From assembly GCA_030654395.1 (NCBI GenBank), contig JAURXM010000040.1, forward strand, positions 30,217 to 94,216: a stretch of 64,000 nucleotides of DNA, in the 5' to 3' direction. Position numbers and translations under genes: made by a program. Shown here one piece after another: positions 44,646 through 53,188 of this stretch. Under the pieces are notes generated by a model. It made no database searches. It was not told the origin of the DNA and was given only the letters and a program-made list of their open reading frames with translations. Positions within the stretch are counted from its first letter, which is position 1. Each line of letters begins with the position of its first letter. The DNA comes from Aquabacterium sp. (GTDB taxonomy: Bacteria; Pseudomonadota; Gammaproteobacteria; Burkholderiales; Burkholderiaceae_C).

Positions 44646-46490
44646 ATGAGCATTCATTCAGAAGTCGGCCCCGCCGTCGGAGCCTATTGGTCAGGCTTTG
44701 GCGCGGGCCAATCCCGAGAGCAGTTCTTTTCTAGTTGGCTATCTATCTTGTGCGCGCAGATTGGCGGTGTGACGGGCGGTTTGTTGCTGGTCGCCTCTGA
44801 TCAGCAAAACACCTTCGTCCCAGCCGCTGCGTGGCCTGATCATGGGCGAGATCTGAGCTACCTAGGGCCGGTGGCCAAGCAGTCGCTGGGCGAGCGCAAA
44901 GGAACCGTGGCGCGGCACTTTGGTCAGCCCGGTCAGGCGATTGGCGCTGGTGCCTACCTGGCCTGCCCTGTGTTGGTCTCAGGTGAGCTCAAAGCGGTGG
45001 TGGTTCTGGACATCACGACACGCCCGGATGAGCAATTGCAGCAAGCGCTGAGGCTGATCCATTGGGGCAATGCGTGGTTGGTGGATTTGTTTCGCCAACA
45101 AGGGCACCAAGAGCGGGATCAAAGGCTCGAACTGGTGACGCTGTCCAATGCACTGATGGCGAGCGCACTGCAAGAGCGGAGCTTCAAATCATGCGCCATG
45201 GTGGTGGTCAATGAGCTGGCAAGAAAATGGTTTTGCGAGCGCGTGAGTCTTGGTTTTGAGCATGAGGGGTTGGTCAAGGTTGAGGTGATTTCAAACACGG
45301 CCAATTTTGATCCGAGGGCTAATTTGTCCCGCCTCATTGCCGAAGCAATGGACGAAGTATTGGACGCGGCAGAGCCCTTGTGCCACCCGGCGCATGGCGA
45401 TGAGGCCCTCATTGCCACCGGGCAGACGGCCTTGGCGGATGAATCCGGTGCAGTAGGCGTGCTGTCCGTTCCTCTGGTGAATGAGGGGCGCAACATCGGC
45501 GTGCTGACCTTGGAGCGCAACAGTGGTGCCGCTTTTGATGCCTCTGAGCGCCATACAGGCAAGGTGTTGGGTGTTTTGCTGGGGCCCATTCTTGCTCTCA
45601 AACGCGACAACGAGCGGGGCGCCGTACAACGGGGTTTGGATACGTCACGCGACGGCCTGCGTGCCTTGTTCGGGCCCCGTCACGGTGGCGTCAAGTTGGT
45701 GGCGATGGTGGTGTGCGTGGTGCTTATCGTGCTCAGCTTGGCGACGGGCGACTACCGGGTGGTCGCTAAAACATTAGTTGAAGGCGAAGTGCAACGCGCC
45801 ACAGCAGCGCCCTTCGATGGCTATATCGCGCAAGCGTATGTCAATGCCGGTGACCTGGTTCAGAAAGGCCAGCTCTTGGCGCGGCTGGAGGACCGGGACC
45901 TCAAAGTCGAGCAGGCGAGGTGGACTGCCGAGCGTGAACAGTATCTGCGCAAGCATCGACAAGCCCAAGCCAACCACGAGCGTGCTTCGATGAACGTGCT
46001 CAACGCACAAGCCGATCAGGCCGATGCACAGTTGCAGCTCATTGAAGACCGTTTGGCCCGCGCCAAACTGTTGGCGCCTTTTGATGGTGTGATCGTTGCC
46101 GGTGATTTGCGGCAATTGATCGGCACGCCCGTTGAGCAAGGCAAAGTGCTGTTTGAGACCGCACCTTTGGATGCCTTCAGAGTGGTGTTGCAAGTGGATG
46201 AGCGCGAAATTGGTCGTATCGTGAATGGGCAGACGGGTGATTTGGTGCTGTCAGGCATCCCTGGCGAGCAATTTAAATTCACGGTCAAACAGATCACTCC
46301 TGTGGCAGTGGCTGAGGATGGACGCAACTATTTTCGTGTCGAAGCGCGCATGGAAGGTGGCGTCAAGCGTTTGCGTCCGGGCATGGAGGGCATCGGGAAG
46401 ATATCAGCGGGCCGGCATCGGTTGATTTGGATCTGGACACATTCATTGGTCGAGTGGTTGAAAATTTCTCTGTGGACCTGGTTGCCATGA
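44646..46490 (+). CDS. GAF-domain/TM/HlyD-like membrane adaptor
   Basis: The product has 614 residues. The N-terminal ~330 residues carry one or two GAF-like cytoplasmic domains (VGVLSVPLVNEGRNIGVLTLE is the clearest part). A transmembrane helix LVAMVVCVVLIVLSLATG follows at about 350-370. The HlyD-type periplasmic part then has a biotinyl/lipoyl-like half (AAPFDGYIAQAYVNAGDLVQ), a coiled coil (~420-470), the second half (RAKLLAPFDGVIVAG) and a beta-barrel. Adaptors of this kind normally link an inner-membrane exporter to an outer-membrane channel. A fused sensory GAF region is unusual and suggests cytoplasmic control or docking of a motor. The gene lies 40 bp after the giant gene and 38 bp before the M50 gene. 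Confidence 0.88.
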   Translation: MSIHSEVGPAVGAYWSGFGAGQSREQFFSSWLSILCAQIGGVTGGLLLVASDQQNTFVPAAAWPDHGRDLSYLGPVAKQSLGERKGTVARHFGQPGQAIGAGAYLACPVLVSGELKAVVVLDITTRPDEQLQQALRLIHWGNAWLVDLFRQQGHQERDQRLELVTLSNALMASALQERSFKSCAMVVVNELARKWFCERVSLGFEHEGLVKVEVISNTANFDPRANLSRLIAEAMDEVLDAAEPLCHPAHGDEALIATGQTALADESGAVGVLSVPLVNEGRNIGVLTLERNSGAAFDASERHTGKVLGVLLGPILALKRDNERGAVQRGLDTSRDGLRALFGPRHGGVKLVAMVVCVVLIVLSLATGDYRVVAKTLVEGEVQRATAAPFDGYIAQAYVNAGDLVQKGQLLARLEDRDLKVEQARWTAEREQYLRKHRQAQANHERASMNVLNAQADQADAQLQLIEDRLARAKLLAPFDGVIVAGDLRQLIGTPVEQGKVLFETAPLDAFRVVLQVDEREIGRIVNGQTGDLVLSGIPGEQFKFTVKQITPVAVAEDGRNYFRVEARMEGGVKRLRPGMEGIGKISAGRHRLIWIWTHSLVEWLKISLWTWLP

Positions 46491-46528
46491 GCCGCCAATT
46501 TGAAACAGGCAAGGCCTGAGCGCTCACC

Positions 46529-48673
46529 ATGGCAGGAACACTTTTAAGTTCGTCGTGGTACCGCGTTGAAGGCTTGAAGCCGCGATTGCGTCCGCATGTT
46601 TGTCTGTACCGACACCGCTACCGAGGGCAGGTGTGGTTTGTCATGTCCGATCCGGCCTCGGGCCGAACCCACCGCTTCACGCCTGCCGCGCGTTTGATCT
46701 TGAACGGCATGAATGGCAGTCGCAGTGTGGGTGAATTGTGGGAGATCGCCAACCGACGGCTGGGTGAGCGCGCCCCGACGCAGGACGAGTTGATCGGCCT
46801 GCTCGGACAGCTGCACTCGGCGGATTTGATGCAGTGTGATGTCTCTCCTGATGTCTCTGAGCTGTTCATGCGATCTCAGCGCCAAGAGCGCGCCAAGACC
46901 CGTCAGTCCATCGGCAATCCAATGTCCATCAAATGGCCCTTGATCGATCCGAACCGCATGCTGGATCGATTGCGGCCATTCGTGGCGCCTCTGTGGAACC
47001 GTTGGGGGGGGCTCATGTGGTTGATGGTGGTGGCCCCGGCGGCGCTGCTGGCGCTGCGGCATGGGTCCGAGTTGACGAGCAATGTCTCTGACCGCATCTT
47101 GGCCACCAACAATCTCTTCATGCTGTTGCTCTTGTTTCCGCTGATCAAGGTGCTGCATGAGATGGGCCACGCAATCGCTACCAAAATGCGCGGCGGTGAG
47201 GTCCATGAAATGGGCATCATGTTGCTCATGTTCATGCCGGTGCCCTATGTGGATGCTTCATCGGCGACGACTTTCAGGAGCAAGCGAGACCGTGCACTGG
47301 TCGGGGCTGCGGGCATGTTGGTGGAGGTGTTTGTGGCGGCCTTGGCCATGTACCTTTGGCTGTTGGCTGAGCCAGGTCTGCTTCGCTCCATGGCCTTCAA
47401 CACCATGTTGGTGGCCGGTGTGTCGACATTGATCTTCAACGGCAATCCGCTGTTGCGTTACGACGCGTACTACATCCTGGCCGATCTGATCGAAATACCC
47501 AACCTCTCCAGCAGGGCCAATCGCCACATTGGATCCTTGGTTGAGCGGCATTTATTTGGCGTTCCCCTTGATGAGGCCACGCACGAGAGTCCTGGCGAGC
47601 GTGCATGGTTCCTGTTTTACGCCCCGGCCTCCTTCATCTACCGAACCGTGGTCAGCATCACCATCATTCTTTTCGTTGCGGGTGAGTTCTTTGTGATCGG
47701 CGCCTTGCTGGCGATCTGGGCGTTTGTGATGTCCCTGGTGGTGCCTGTATTTCGCTTGGCGAGCCACCTGATCAGCAGCCCGTCGCTGAGCCGCGTTCGC
47801 ACCCGTGCTTACTGGACAACGGCAGGCGTGCTGAGTGCCTTGCTTGGCTTTATTGCATTGGTTCCAATGCCTTTTCGCACACAGGCCGAAGGCATTGTTT
47901 GGCTGCCAGAGCAAGCCATTGTGCGAGCGGGTGCCGACGGGTTCATGTCCCGGCTGCTGGTCGAGCCCGGCCGGTTGGTACACCAAGGGGCCCTTTTGGT
48001 AGAAAGCGTTGATCCGACGCTGGAGGCTCAACTCAGGAGCAGCGAGGCCAAAGTGGCCGAGCTGAAAGCCCGCTACGACTCGCTCTTTGTAGAGGACCGG
48101 GTTGCTGCTGAACTTGATCGCGACGAGTTGAATCGTGAACAATCTAACTTGGATCGCCTCAGGGAGCGGGTCAACAACCTGGTCGTTCTCAGCCCTGGCG
48201 ATGGCCGCTTTGTGTTGCCGCAGGCGGTTGACATGCCCGGGCGCTTCTACCGCAAGGGCGAGTTGATTGGCTATGTCACTGAGAAGGTTCGGCCGGTCGT
48301 TCGCGTGGTGATTCAGCAGGGAGAGGTCGACATCGTGCGCCAAGCCACGCAACGTGTTGAGTTGCGCCAAGCCCATCGCATTGATGAGGTGGTGACCGGG
48401 TCCATCATCAGAGAGGTTCCTGGGGGGGCGGTTCAGTTGCCCAGTCGTGCTTTGTCGATGGAGGGGGGCGGTCAAATTGCGGTTGATCCGCGGGACTCCA
48501 AAGGACTCACCTCATTGAAGCACACCTTTCAATTGGACATTGACCTGCCGCCGGACGGAATTTCGCTCTATGGGGGACGGGTGTTTGTTCGCTTTGAGCA
48601 TGTCAAGGAGCCGCTCGGGGTCCAATGGTATCGGCGCCTGAGGCCGGTCTTTTTGAGTCACTTCCATGTCTAG
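46529..48673 (+). CDS. PqqD-like/M50 site-2 protease/HlyD-like fusion protein
   Basis: The product has 714 residues. Residues ~10-105 form a PqqD-like winged-helix peptide-binding domain (RPHVCLYRHRYRGQVWFVM, then TPAARLILNGMNG). A polytopic M50 core follows, with the zinc site HEMGH (H210, E211, H214) in a membrane helix and the second metal motif NGNPLLRYDAYYILADL with D312. More membrane helices run to ~455. The C-terminal ~250 residues are HlyD-like (a lipoyl-like half near VRAGADGFMSRLLVEPG, a coiled coil, then a beta domain). Related fusions occur next to exported peptides and giant proteins in other bacteria. All catalytic residues are present, so it could cleave a membrane-anchored substrate or act only as a channel-adaptor. 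It overlaps the SecA-like gene by 8 bp. Confidence 0.88.
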   Translation: MAGTLLSSSWYRVEGLKPRLRPHVCLYRHRYRGQVWFVMSDPASGRTHRFTPAARLILNGMNGSRSVGELWEIANRRLGERAPTQDELIGLLGQLHSADLMQCDVSPDVSELFMRSQRQERAKTRQSIGNPMSIKWPLIDPNRMLDRLRPFVAPLWNRWGGLMWLMVVAPAALLALRHGSELTSNVSDRILATNNLFMLLLLFPLIKVLHEMGHAIATKMRGGEVHEMGIMLLMFMPVPYVDASSATTFRSKRDRALVGAAGMLVEVFVAALAMYLWLLAEPGLLRSMAFNTMLVAGVSTLIFNGNPLLRYDAYYILADLIEIPNLSSRANRHIGSLVERHLFGVPLDEATHESPGERAWFLFYAPASFIYRTVVSITIILFVAGEFFVIGALLAIWAFVMSLVVPVFRLASHLISSPSLSRVRTRAYWTTAGVLSALLGFIALVPMPFRTQAEGIVWLPEQAIVRAGADGFMSRLLVEPGRLVHQGALLVESVDPTLEAQLRSSEAKVAELKARYDSLFVEDRVAAELDRDELNREQSNLDRLRERVNNLVVLSPGDGRFVLPQAVDMPGRFYRKGELIGYVTEKVRPVVRVVIQQGEVDIVRQATQRVELRQAHRIDEVVTGSIIREVPGGAVQLPSRALSMEGGGQIAVDPRDSKGLTSLKHTFQLDIDLPPDGISLYGGRVFVRFEHVKEPLGVQWYRRLRPVFLSHFHV

Positions 48674-50681
48674 GCGAAGGGTCGGTTCGGTCGCTGGCGA
48701 ATGTGCGCCCTTCAGTGCCTACTTGGAGCGCCAGGAAGACACGCCCGCTTGGCACGACCAGGCTGCCGATGTATTGATTGACCGTGTCTGGCGTCCTGTG
48801 GCCAAGCGCCTGCGCGATCCTGCTGAGGCTTTGCGGCGCCTCCTGCCACTGGCCAATCGCCATGAGGCTGACTACTTGGCGGCCACCGATGATGGGCTCA
48901 CGGCGCATGCCCGTCAGCTCAGAGCCTTGCTCAGGCGCCGTGGTTTGACGCCAGCGCTGGTGGGTCAGGGGCTGGCCTTGCTGCGAGAAGTGGCCGCACG
49001 AACGCTGGGGCAGCGTCCTCATGATGTGCAGATGATGGGCGGATGGGCGCTGCTGCAGGGAAGTTTGACCGAGATGGCCACGGGCGAAGGCAAAACCCTC
49101 ACCGCTGCGCTGGCCGTTGGCGTCGCAGCACTCGCGGGTGTGCCTGTGCATGTGGTTACGGTCAACGACTACCTTGCCGACCGTGATGCGCAGACCATGA
49201 CTCCGATCTATCGGTTTCTGGGGTTGACGGTTGGAACCGTGGTGAACGCGACCTTGCCTGACGCACGTTGGGAGGCCTATCGGTGTGACATCACCTATTG
49301 CACCAACAAAGAGTTGGCATTTGATTACCTGAAGGACCGCTTGGTCTTGGCGCGCAGCGGTGGGCGTTTGCAGATGGCCTTGGATTCATTGGGCGCCGTT
49401 GGTGCCGGGGCGCAGCGTTTGTTATTGCGGGGACTTCATTTCGCGATTGTTGATGAGGCTGACAGCATCTTCATTGACGAGGCCCGAACCCCGCTGATTT
49501 TGTCGGCCACGACACCCGGTGATCAATCGTCGGAGATGATCCAGGCCGCGATCGAATGTGCTCGCGAGCTTGAGGACGGTATCGACTATGTGTTGGACAC
49601 CCGCGAGCGTCGCGTTGAGCTGACAGCGATGGGCCAACAATGTGTTGCCGACTTTGCCCAAGGGCGACTGGGTGTGTGGGCATCGGCACGCGCACGCAAT
49701 GAGCTGATTCATCAGGCGCTCAGTGCCTTGTTGCTGTTTGAGCGCGATCTGCAATACGTGGTCACCGACAACAAGGTGCGCATCGTTGACGAGTTCACAG
49801 GACGCATCTTGGCCGATCGCTCGTGGGAGAACGGTCTGCACCAAATGATCGAAGCCAAAGAGGGTTGTGCCTTGAGTGATCGACGGGTGACGCTGGCACG
49901 CATCACCTATCAGCGGCTGTTTCGGCGGTACATGCTGCTGTCAGGCATGACCGGCACAGGCCAAGAGGTCGCCGCCGATATTTGGTCGACCTATCGATTG
50001 CGCACGGTGGCCATTCCCTTGCACCGGCCACCGCTGCGTCAATATCTACCGGGGCAACTGCATGCCACGGCAGCGAAAAAATGGCAGGCCGTGGCCGATC
50101 GGGTCCGGGAGGTCGCGCTGGAACAGGGCCGCCCGGTATTGGTGGGCACGCGCTCGGTCGAGGCGTCCGAGCAGCTCAGCGAATGGTTGAACACGGTCGG
50201 GGTGACGCATGTTTTGCTCAATGCCAAACAAGACCAAGCCGAAGCGCAAGCCATTGCGGCCGCCGGTGGTTTGTCCAGTGTGACGGTGGCCACCAACCTG
50301 GCTGGGCGTGGCACTGACATCCGTCTTGGCTCGGGTGCGGCAGAGCGTGGTGGTCTGCATGTGATCTTGACGGAATGCCACTCCTCGGCCCGTGTCGACA
50401 GGCAGTTGATCGGACGCGGTGCGCGCCAGGGTGACCCTGGTAGTTGCGAAATGATCGTGTCGCTCGAAGACGAGGTGTTGCGTGTATTTGCGGCCCCCCT
50501 GCTTGGTTTGGCGCACCGCTGGGTTTCTGCGGCCGGGGCACAAAGCCGCTGGTGGCTGCCCGTGCTCAGGGCCATGGCACAAACACGCGCACAGTGGCAA
50601 GACTCGGCGACAAGGCGGGCGATGCAAAAAATGGACAAGCGGCTCGACCAACGGTTGGCCTTTTCAGGTGTTCAAGAATGA
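48666..50681 (+). CDS. Shortened SecA-like translocation ATPase
   Basis: The product has 671 residues. SecA DEAD-motor signatures are all visible: Walker A TGEGKT at 139-144 in LTEMATGEGKTLTAA, VTVNDYLADRDAQ, Walker B DEAD at 263-266 (DEVD in housekeeping SecA) followed by SIFIDEARTPLILSA, a preprotein-crosslinking-like domain (VDEFTGRILADRSWENGLHQ), MTGTGQEV, and NBD2 with NLAGRGTDIRLG and GRGARQGDPGSCEM. Only about 85 residues follow NBD2, against about 270 in housekeeping SecA. The helical wing, most of the scaffold, the two-helix finger and the zinc tail are therefore missing. It is a paralogue, not the essential secA, and is co-translated with the M50 and HlyD genes (overlaps of 8 and 4 bp). 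I infer that it is the energy source for exporting the giant protein. Confidence 0.9.
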   Translation: MSRRRVGSVAGECAPFSAYLERQEDTPAWHDQAADVLIDRVWRPVAKRLRDPAEALRRLLPLANRHEADYLAATDDGLTAHARQLRALLRRRGLTPALVGQGLALLREVAARTLGQRPHDVQMMGGWALLQGSLTEMATGEGKTLTAALAVGVAALAGVPVHVVTVNDYLADRDAQTMTPIYRFLGLTVGTVVNATLPDARWEAYRCDITYCTNKELAFDYLKDRLVLARSGGRLQMALDSLGAVGAGAQRLLLRGLHFAIVDEADSIFIDEARTPLILSATTPGDQSSEMIQAAIECARELEDGIDYVLDTRERRVELTAMGQQCVADFAQGRLGVWASARARNELIHQALSALLLFERDLQYVVTDNKVRIVDEFTGRILADRSWENGLHQMIEAKEGCALSDRRVTLARITYQRLFRRYMLLSGMTGTGQEVAADIWSTYRLRTVAIPLHRPPLRQYLPGQLHATAAKKWQAVADRVREVALEQGRPVLVGTRSVEASEQLSEWLNTVGVTHVLLNAKQDQAEAQAIAAAGGLSSVTVATNLAGRGTDIRLGSGAAERGGLHVILTECHSSARVDRQLIGRGARQGDPGSCEMIVSLEDEVLRVFAAPLLGLAHRWVSAAGAQSRWWLPVLRAMAQTRAQWQDSATRRAMQKMDKRLDQRLAFSGVQE

Positions 50682-51556
50682 AAGATGTTGACGTGAATTT
50701 TTTGACTGCAATGGCGGCTTCGATTGGGTGTGTGTTGGCGACGCTGAATTTGTCAGCGCATGCTGCTGCGCCGCGAGGATTCGACTGTCTGATCGAGCCC
50801 AATCAGGTGGTGGAGATTCGCAGCCCCGTGGAAGGTTTGATCGAAAAAATCAATGTGAACCGCGGAGACACCACTCGCAAGGGACAGGTCTTGTTCGAGC
50901 TGAACTCTGGCGTGGAGCGATCTAACGTGGCGTTGACAAAACACCGTTCAGAAATGATTGGGCGCCTCACATCCGCCCGCGATCGCTTGGCCTTCGCGAC
51001 CAAAAAGTTAGACCGCACCGTAGAGCTGCTGGCAGAGCACTTCATTTCAGAGCAGGCTCGCGACGAGGCGCTAATAGAAAAGCGACTGGCCCAATCTGAT
51101 CTGACGGACATGCTGGAGAGCCAGGAGCAAGCCAGGCTAGAGCATCTGCATGCCGTTGAGCGACTTGATCAACGCTCTGTGCGAAGTCCCTTCGATGGAC
51201 TGGTGATGGAGCGGCTGCTGAACGTAGGTGAACTGGCTGAAGCCGGATCGGGTCGCAAGCCAGTCCTCAAGCTTGCACAGATCAATCCACTCAGGGTCGA
51301 GGTGGTGCTGCCTCAGTCAGCCTACGGGCGTGTGACCGTGGGGACCAAAGTGGGCCTGACCGCCGACGGGTTCAGTGGCAACTATCAAGCACGCGTGACG
51401 GTGGTCGATAAGGTCATTGATGCGGCCAGTGGCATGTTTGGTGTGCGTTTGGAGTTGGCTAATCCCAAAGGTTTTTTGCCTGGTGGGATTCACTGCGCTG
51501 TGGCCTTTCCTGGTTTGCAGCCCACAGCCGAGGCGCAGGGGACGCGCTTGCGCTAA
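50678..51556 (+). CDS. Periplasmic HlyD-family adaptor (RND/MFP type)
   Basis: The product has 292 residues. The start at 50678 (MKDVDVNFLTAMAAS) is chosen because it forms an ATGA overlap with the SecA-like stop and yields a signal peptide ending SAHAA. The longer frame from 50444 lies inside the SecA-like gene. After the signal comes a split lipoyl-like domain (VEIRSPVEGLIEKINVNRGD, then VRSPFDGLVMERLLNVGE) around an alpha-hairpin (~100-180), and a beta-barrel (PLRVEVVLPQSAYGRVTVG). It has no membrane anchor beyond the signal peptide, so it probably completes a periplasmic conduit with the two membrane HlyD proteins upstream. It is the last gene of the five-gene run. Confidence 0.9.
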   Translation: MKDVDVNFLTAMAASIGCVLATLNLSAHAAAPRGFDCLIEPNQVVEIRSPVEGLIEKINVNRGDTTRKGQVLFELNSGVERSNVALTKHRSEMIGRLTSARDRLAFATKKLDRTVELLAEHFISEQARDEALIEKRLAQSDLTDMLESQEQARLEHLHAVERLDQRSVRSPFDGLVMERLLNVGELAEAGSGRKPVLKLAQINPLRVEVVLPQSAYGRVTVGTKVGLTADGFSGNYQARVTVVDKVIDAASGMFGVRLELANPKGFLPGGIHCAVAFPGLQPTAEAQGTRLR

Positions 51557-51568
51557 TTGGGGGTCTAA

Positions 51569-51781
51569 GCCGGAACCCCAGAGATTTACGGCAATGCCAA
51601 TGCTCTGGCACTGATCACACAAATCTCACCGGCAGCCTGGCGCCACATCCTGCTGAACGGGCACTACACGTTCACTGGCGACGGCAAATTGATCGACTTG
51701 GATGCGCTCGTGGAAGGGCTGGACAATGGTCTGAGCTCTGCATCCAATGCATCATGCCCACTGGGTATGACTATGGCGTGA
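51569..51781 (+). pseudogene. C-terminal remnant of a Tn3-family transposase
   Basis: A 70-codon plus frame reads EIYGNANALALITQISPAAW, then RHILLNGHYTFTGDGKLIDL and DALVEGLDNGL. It matches the end of Tn3-type TnpA (ISPxAWxHIxxxGxYxF...IDLDALV). The rest of the gene is missing and no start codon supports it. The piece lies only 12 bp after the adaptor stop, so mobile DNA abuts the secretion locus directly. Confidence 0.65.
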
Positions 51782-51892
51782 GTTGGGCCCATGGCATCGC
51801 CATGCCACACAGACTGAGTCACGTGCTTGGGCAGGGCCAGCAAGCCAAGGGCGCGTCGGGTGGGGGGCAATGCCTGTGTCAATGCGTTGGGT

Positions 51893-51920
51893 AAAGTGCT
51901 GGATTTATAACCAGTACTTT
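51893..51920. repeat. Inverted repeat between Tn3 and IS1595 remnants
   Basis: AAAGTGCTGG (51893-51902) and CCAGTACTTT (51911-51920) pair at 9 of 10 positions around an 8-nt AT-rich loop. It could be a remnant IS end or a weak bidirectional terminator. Confidence 0.4.
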
Positions 51921-51949
51921 GCACCTTATCTGGCAGCTTGGGCGAAGCC

Positions 51950-52130
51950 TTTGTGATGTCGCTGTAGGTGTAGGTGTAGGGGCTGGTTTGCATGGCCTGC
52001 TGAAGCAAGCGGTAAAACAGCAAGCCGCGATGGGTTCCCAGAACCCATCGCTGGATCAGCGCGGCCACCCGGTGAACGCTGGCATGAACGAAGGGGATGG
52101 CGCTGCTTGTCTTGATCTGGATCAGGACCT
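51950..52130 (-). pseudogene. C-terminal remnant of IS1595/ISXO2-like transposase
   Basis: The minus frame reads VHRVAALIQRWVLGTHRG directly followed by LLFYRLLQQAMQTSPYTY. In ISXO2-like transposases these two motifs are separated by about 35-45 residues (a DEFTFRFNRR block), so an internal deletion is evident. The open frame continues beyond the homology into unrelated sequence. A perfect hairpin (10-bp arms, 3-nt loop) lies at 52028-52050 within the RWVLGTHR codons. Confidence 0.7.
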
Positions 52131-52255
52131 CTTTTGATCTTTTGCAATCCACATCCTAGGGATTGCGCTGACCCAGGCATCCCCATACCCTCAATGTGGT
52201 TCTTCCCCACTGTCGCTAGCCTCTAGGGGCACCACGCATCATCCAAAGAGACGCA
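52131..52255 (+). promoter_or_regulatory. Upstream region of the PEP-CTERM gene
   Basis: This 125-bp gap should hold the promoter of the PEP-CTERM gene. AAAGAGACGCA precedes the ATG at 52256 and supplies a purine-rich ribosome-binding site. No -35/-10 pair was convincing. Confidence 0.35.
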
Positions 52256-53125
52256 ATGCATTTACACATCAAATCTTGGCTGGTCCTCGGCCTGTTCGTC
52301 GCAGGCGGCAGTTCGGCCTTGGCCGGCACCTATCAATCGGCGGGCAACGTCAATACCATTGCGACCAACGTGATCAGCCCGCAGCCAGAAAGCGTGCAGC
52401 ACGTTGCCAATTACGACTGGATCAACAATCCGCAAGCGGCCACACCCACGCATATTGAACAGGTGGCTGAGGTGTCCAACGGCGGCATCTCACGAGCAGG
52501 GGCAACAGGACAAATAGGCGTGCTAAAGGCCTGGGCCGAAGCCAGTTATCCAGCCTACACCGCCAGCACACCTTGGAACGGCTACGCCACGGGTACCGCA
52601 CTAGCTAGCTTTTACGACACGATCGCTGTAACAGGCGCAGGGCTGGCCGTTGGCACACCGGTCACATACACACTGAGCGTTTATGTCAATGGCACGCAGT
52701 CGAGCCCAACGTTTGAGATCGGCGGAGCCTATTCAGCCTATGCCCTGAGTGAGGCTCGTCTGACAAATGTGGCTCAAGGAACCACCACGATCAAGTCCTG
52801 GAATGCAGACAAAGATGCCGTCGGTTGGTACAACTTGTCGCTCGACACCGTTGTAGGCAGTGAGCTGGGCGTCTCCGCGATGCTTTACGTGGGGGCCTAT
52901 GTTTCTGCTTATGCCACGGTCGCGCATTCGGCCTTCGCAGACTACGGGCATTCTGCCCACTACTACCTGACGCCATCAATTGCCAGCCTGAACACGATTG
53001 GATCAAGCGGTCACGACTTCACGATATCAACCGCCGTGCCAGAGCCGCAAACTGCGGTCTTGGCTTTGTTGGGCTTATTCCTCGTGACCTGCATGACCAA
53101 GCAAAAGCGAGCAACTCAGCACTGA
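52256..53125 (+). CDS. Secreted PEP-CTERM sorting-domain protein
   Basis: The product has 289 residues. A signal peptide (WLVLGLFVAGGSSALAG) is followed by a mature beta-rich domain with no recognised enzyme motif. The C-terminus is AVPEPQTAVLALLGLFLV then a short KQKR basic tail, the PEP-CTERM tripartite signal recognised by exosortase. Such proteins are usually exported and released into exopolysaccharide matrices. The exosortase itself must be elsewhere in the genome. The gene stands alone between the IS remnants and convergent leuA. The Ala/Tyr/Ser-rich body could be structural. Confidence 0.85.
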   Translation: MHLHIKSWLVLGLFVAGGSSALAGTYQSAGNVNTIATNVISPQPESVQHVANYDWINNPQAATPTHIEQVAEVSNGGISRAGATGQIGVLKAWAEASYPAYTASTPWNGYATGTALASFYDTIAVTGAGLAVGTPVTYTLSVYVNGTQSSPTFEIGGAYSAYALSEARLTNVAQGTTTIKSWNADKDAVGWYNLSLDTVVGSELGVSAMLYVGAYVSAYATVAHSAFADYGHSAHYYLTPSIASLNTIGSSGHDFTISTAVPEPQTAVLALLGLFLVTCMTKQKRATQH

Positions 53126-53188
53126 AGCAGCGATTCAGTCAGCCTGGCCGCACCCACCCGGCCAAGCCGAAGAAATCGTTCCAGTTGT

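Noticed and set aside
50444..50677. Upstream extension of the periplasmic HlyD gene
   Set aside because: It lies wholly inside the SecA-like gene. The ATGA-coupled start at 50678 gives a proper signal peptide.
53145..53164. Hairpin TGGCCG/CGGCCA between the PEP-CTERM gene and leuA as a terminator
   Set aside because: A stem of only 6 bp and no T-run on either strand; too weak to call.
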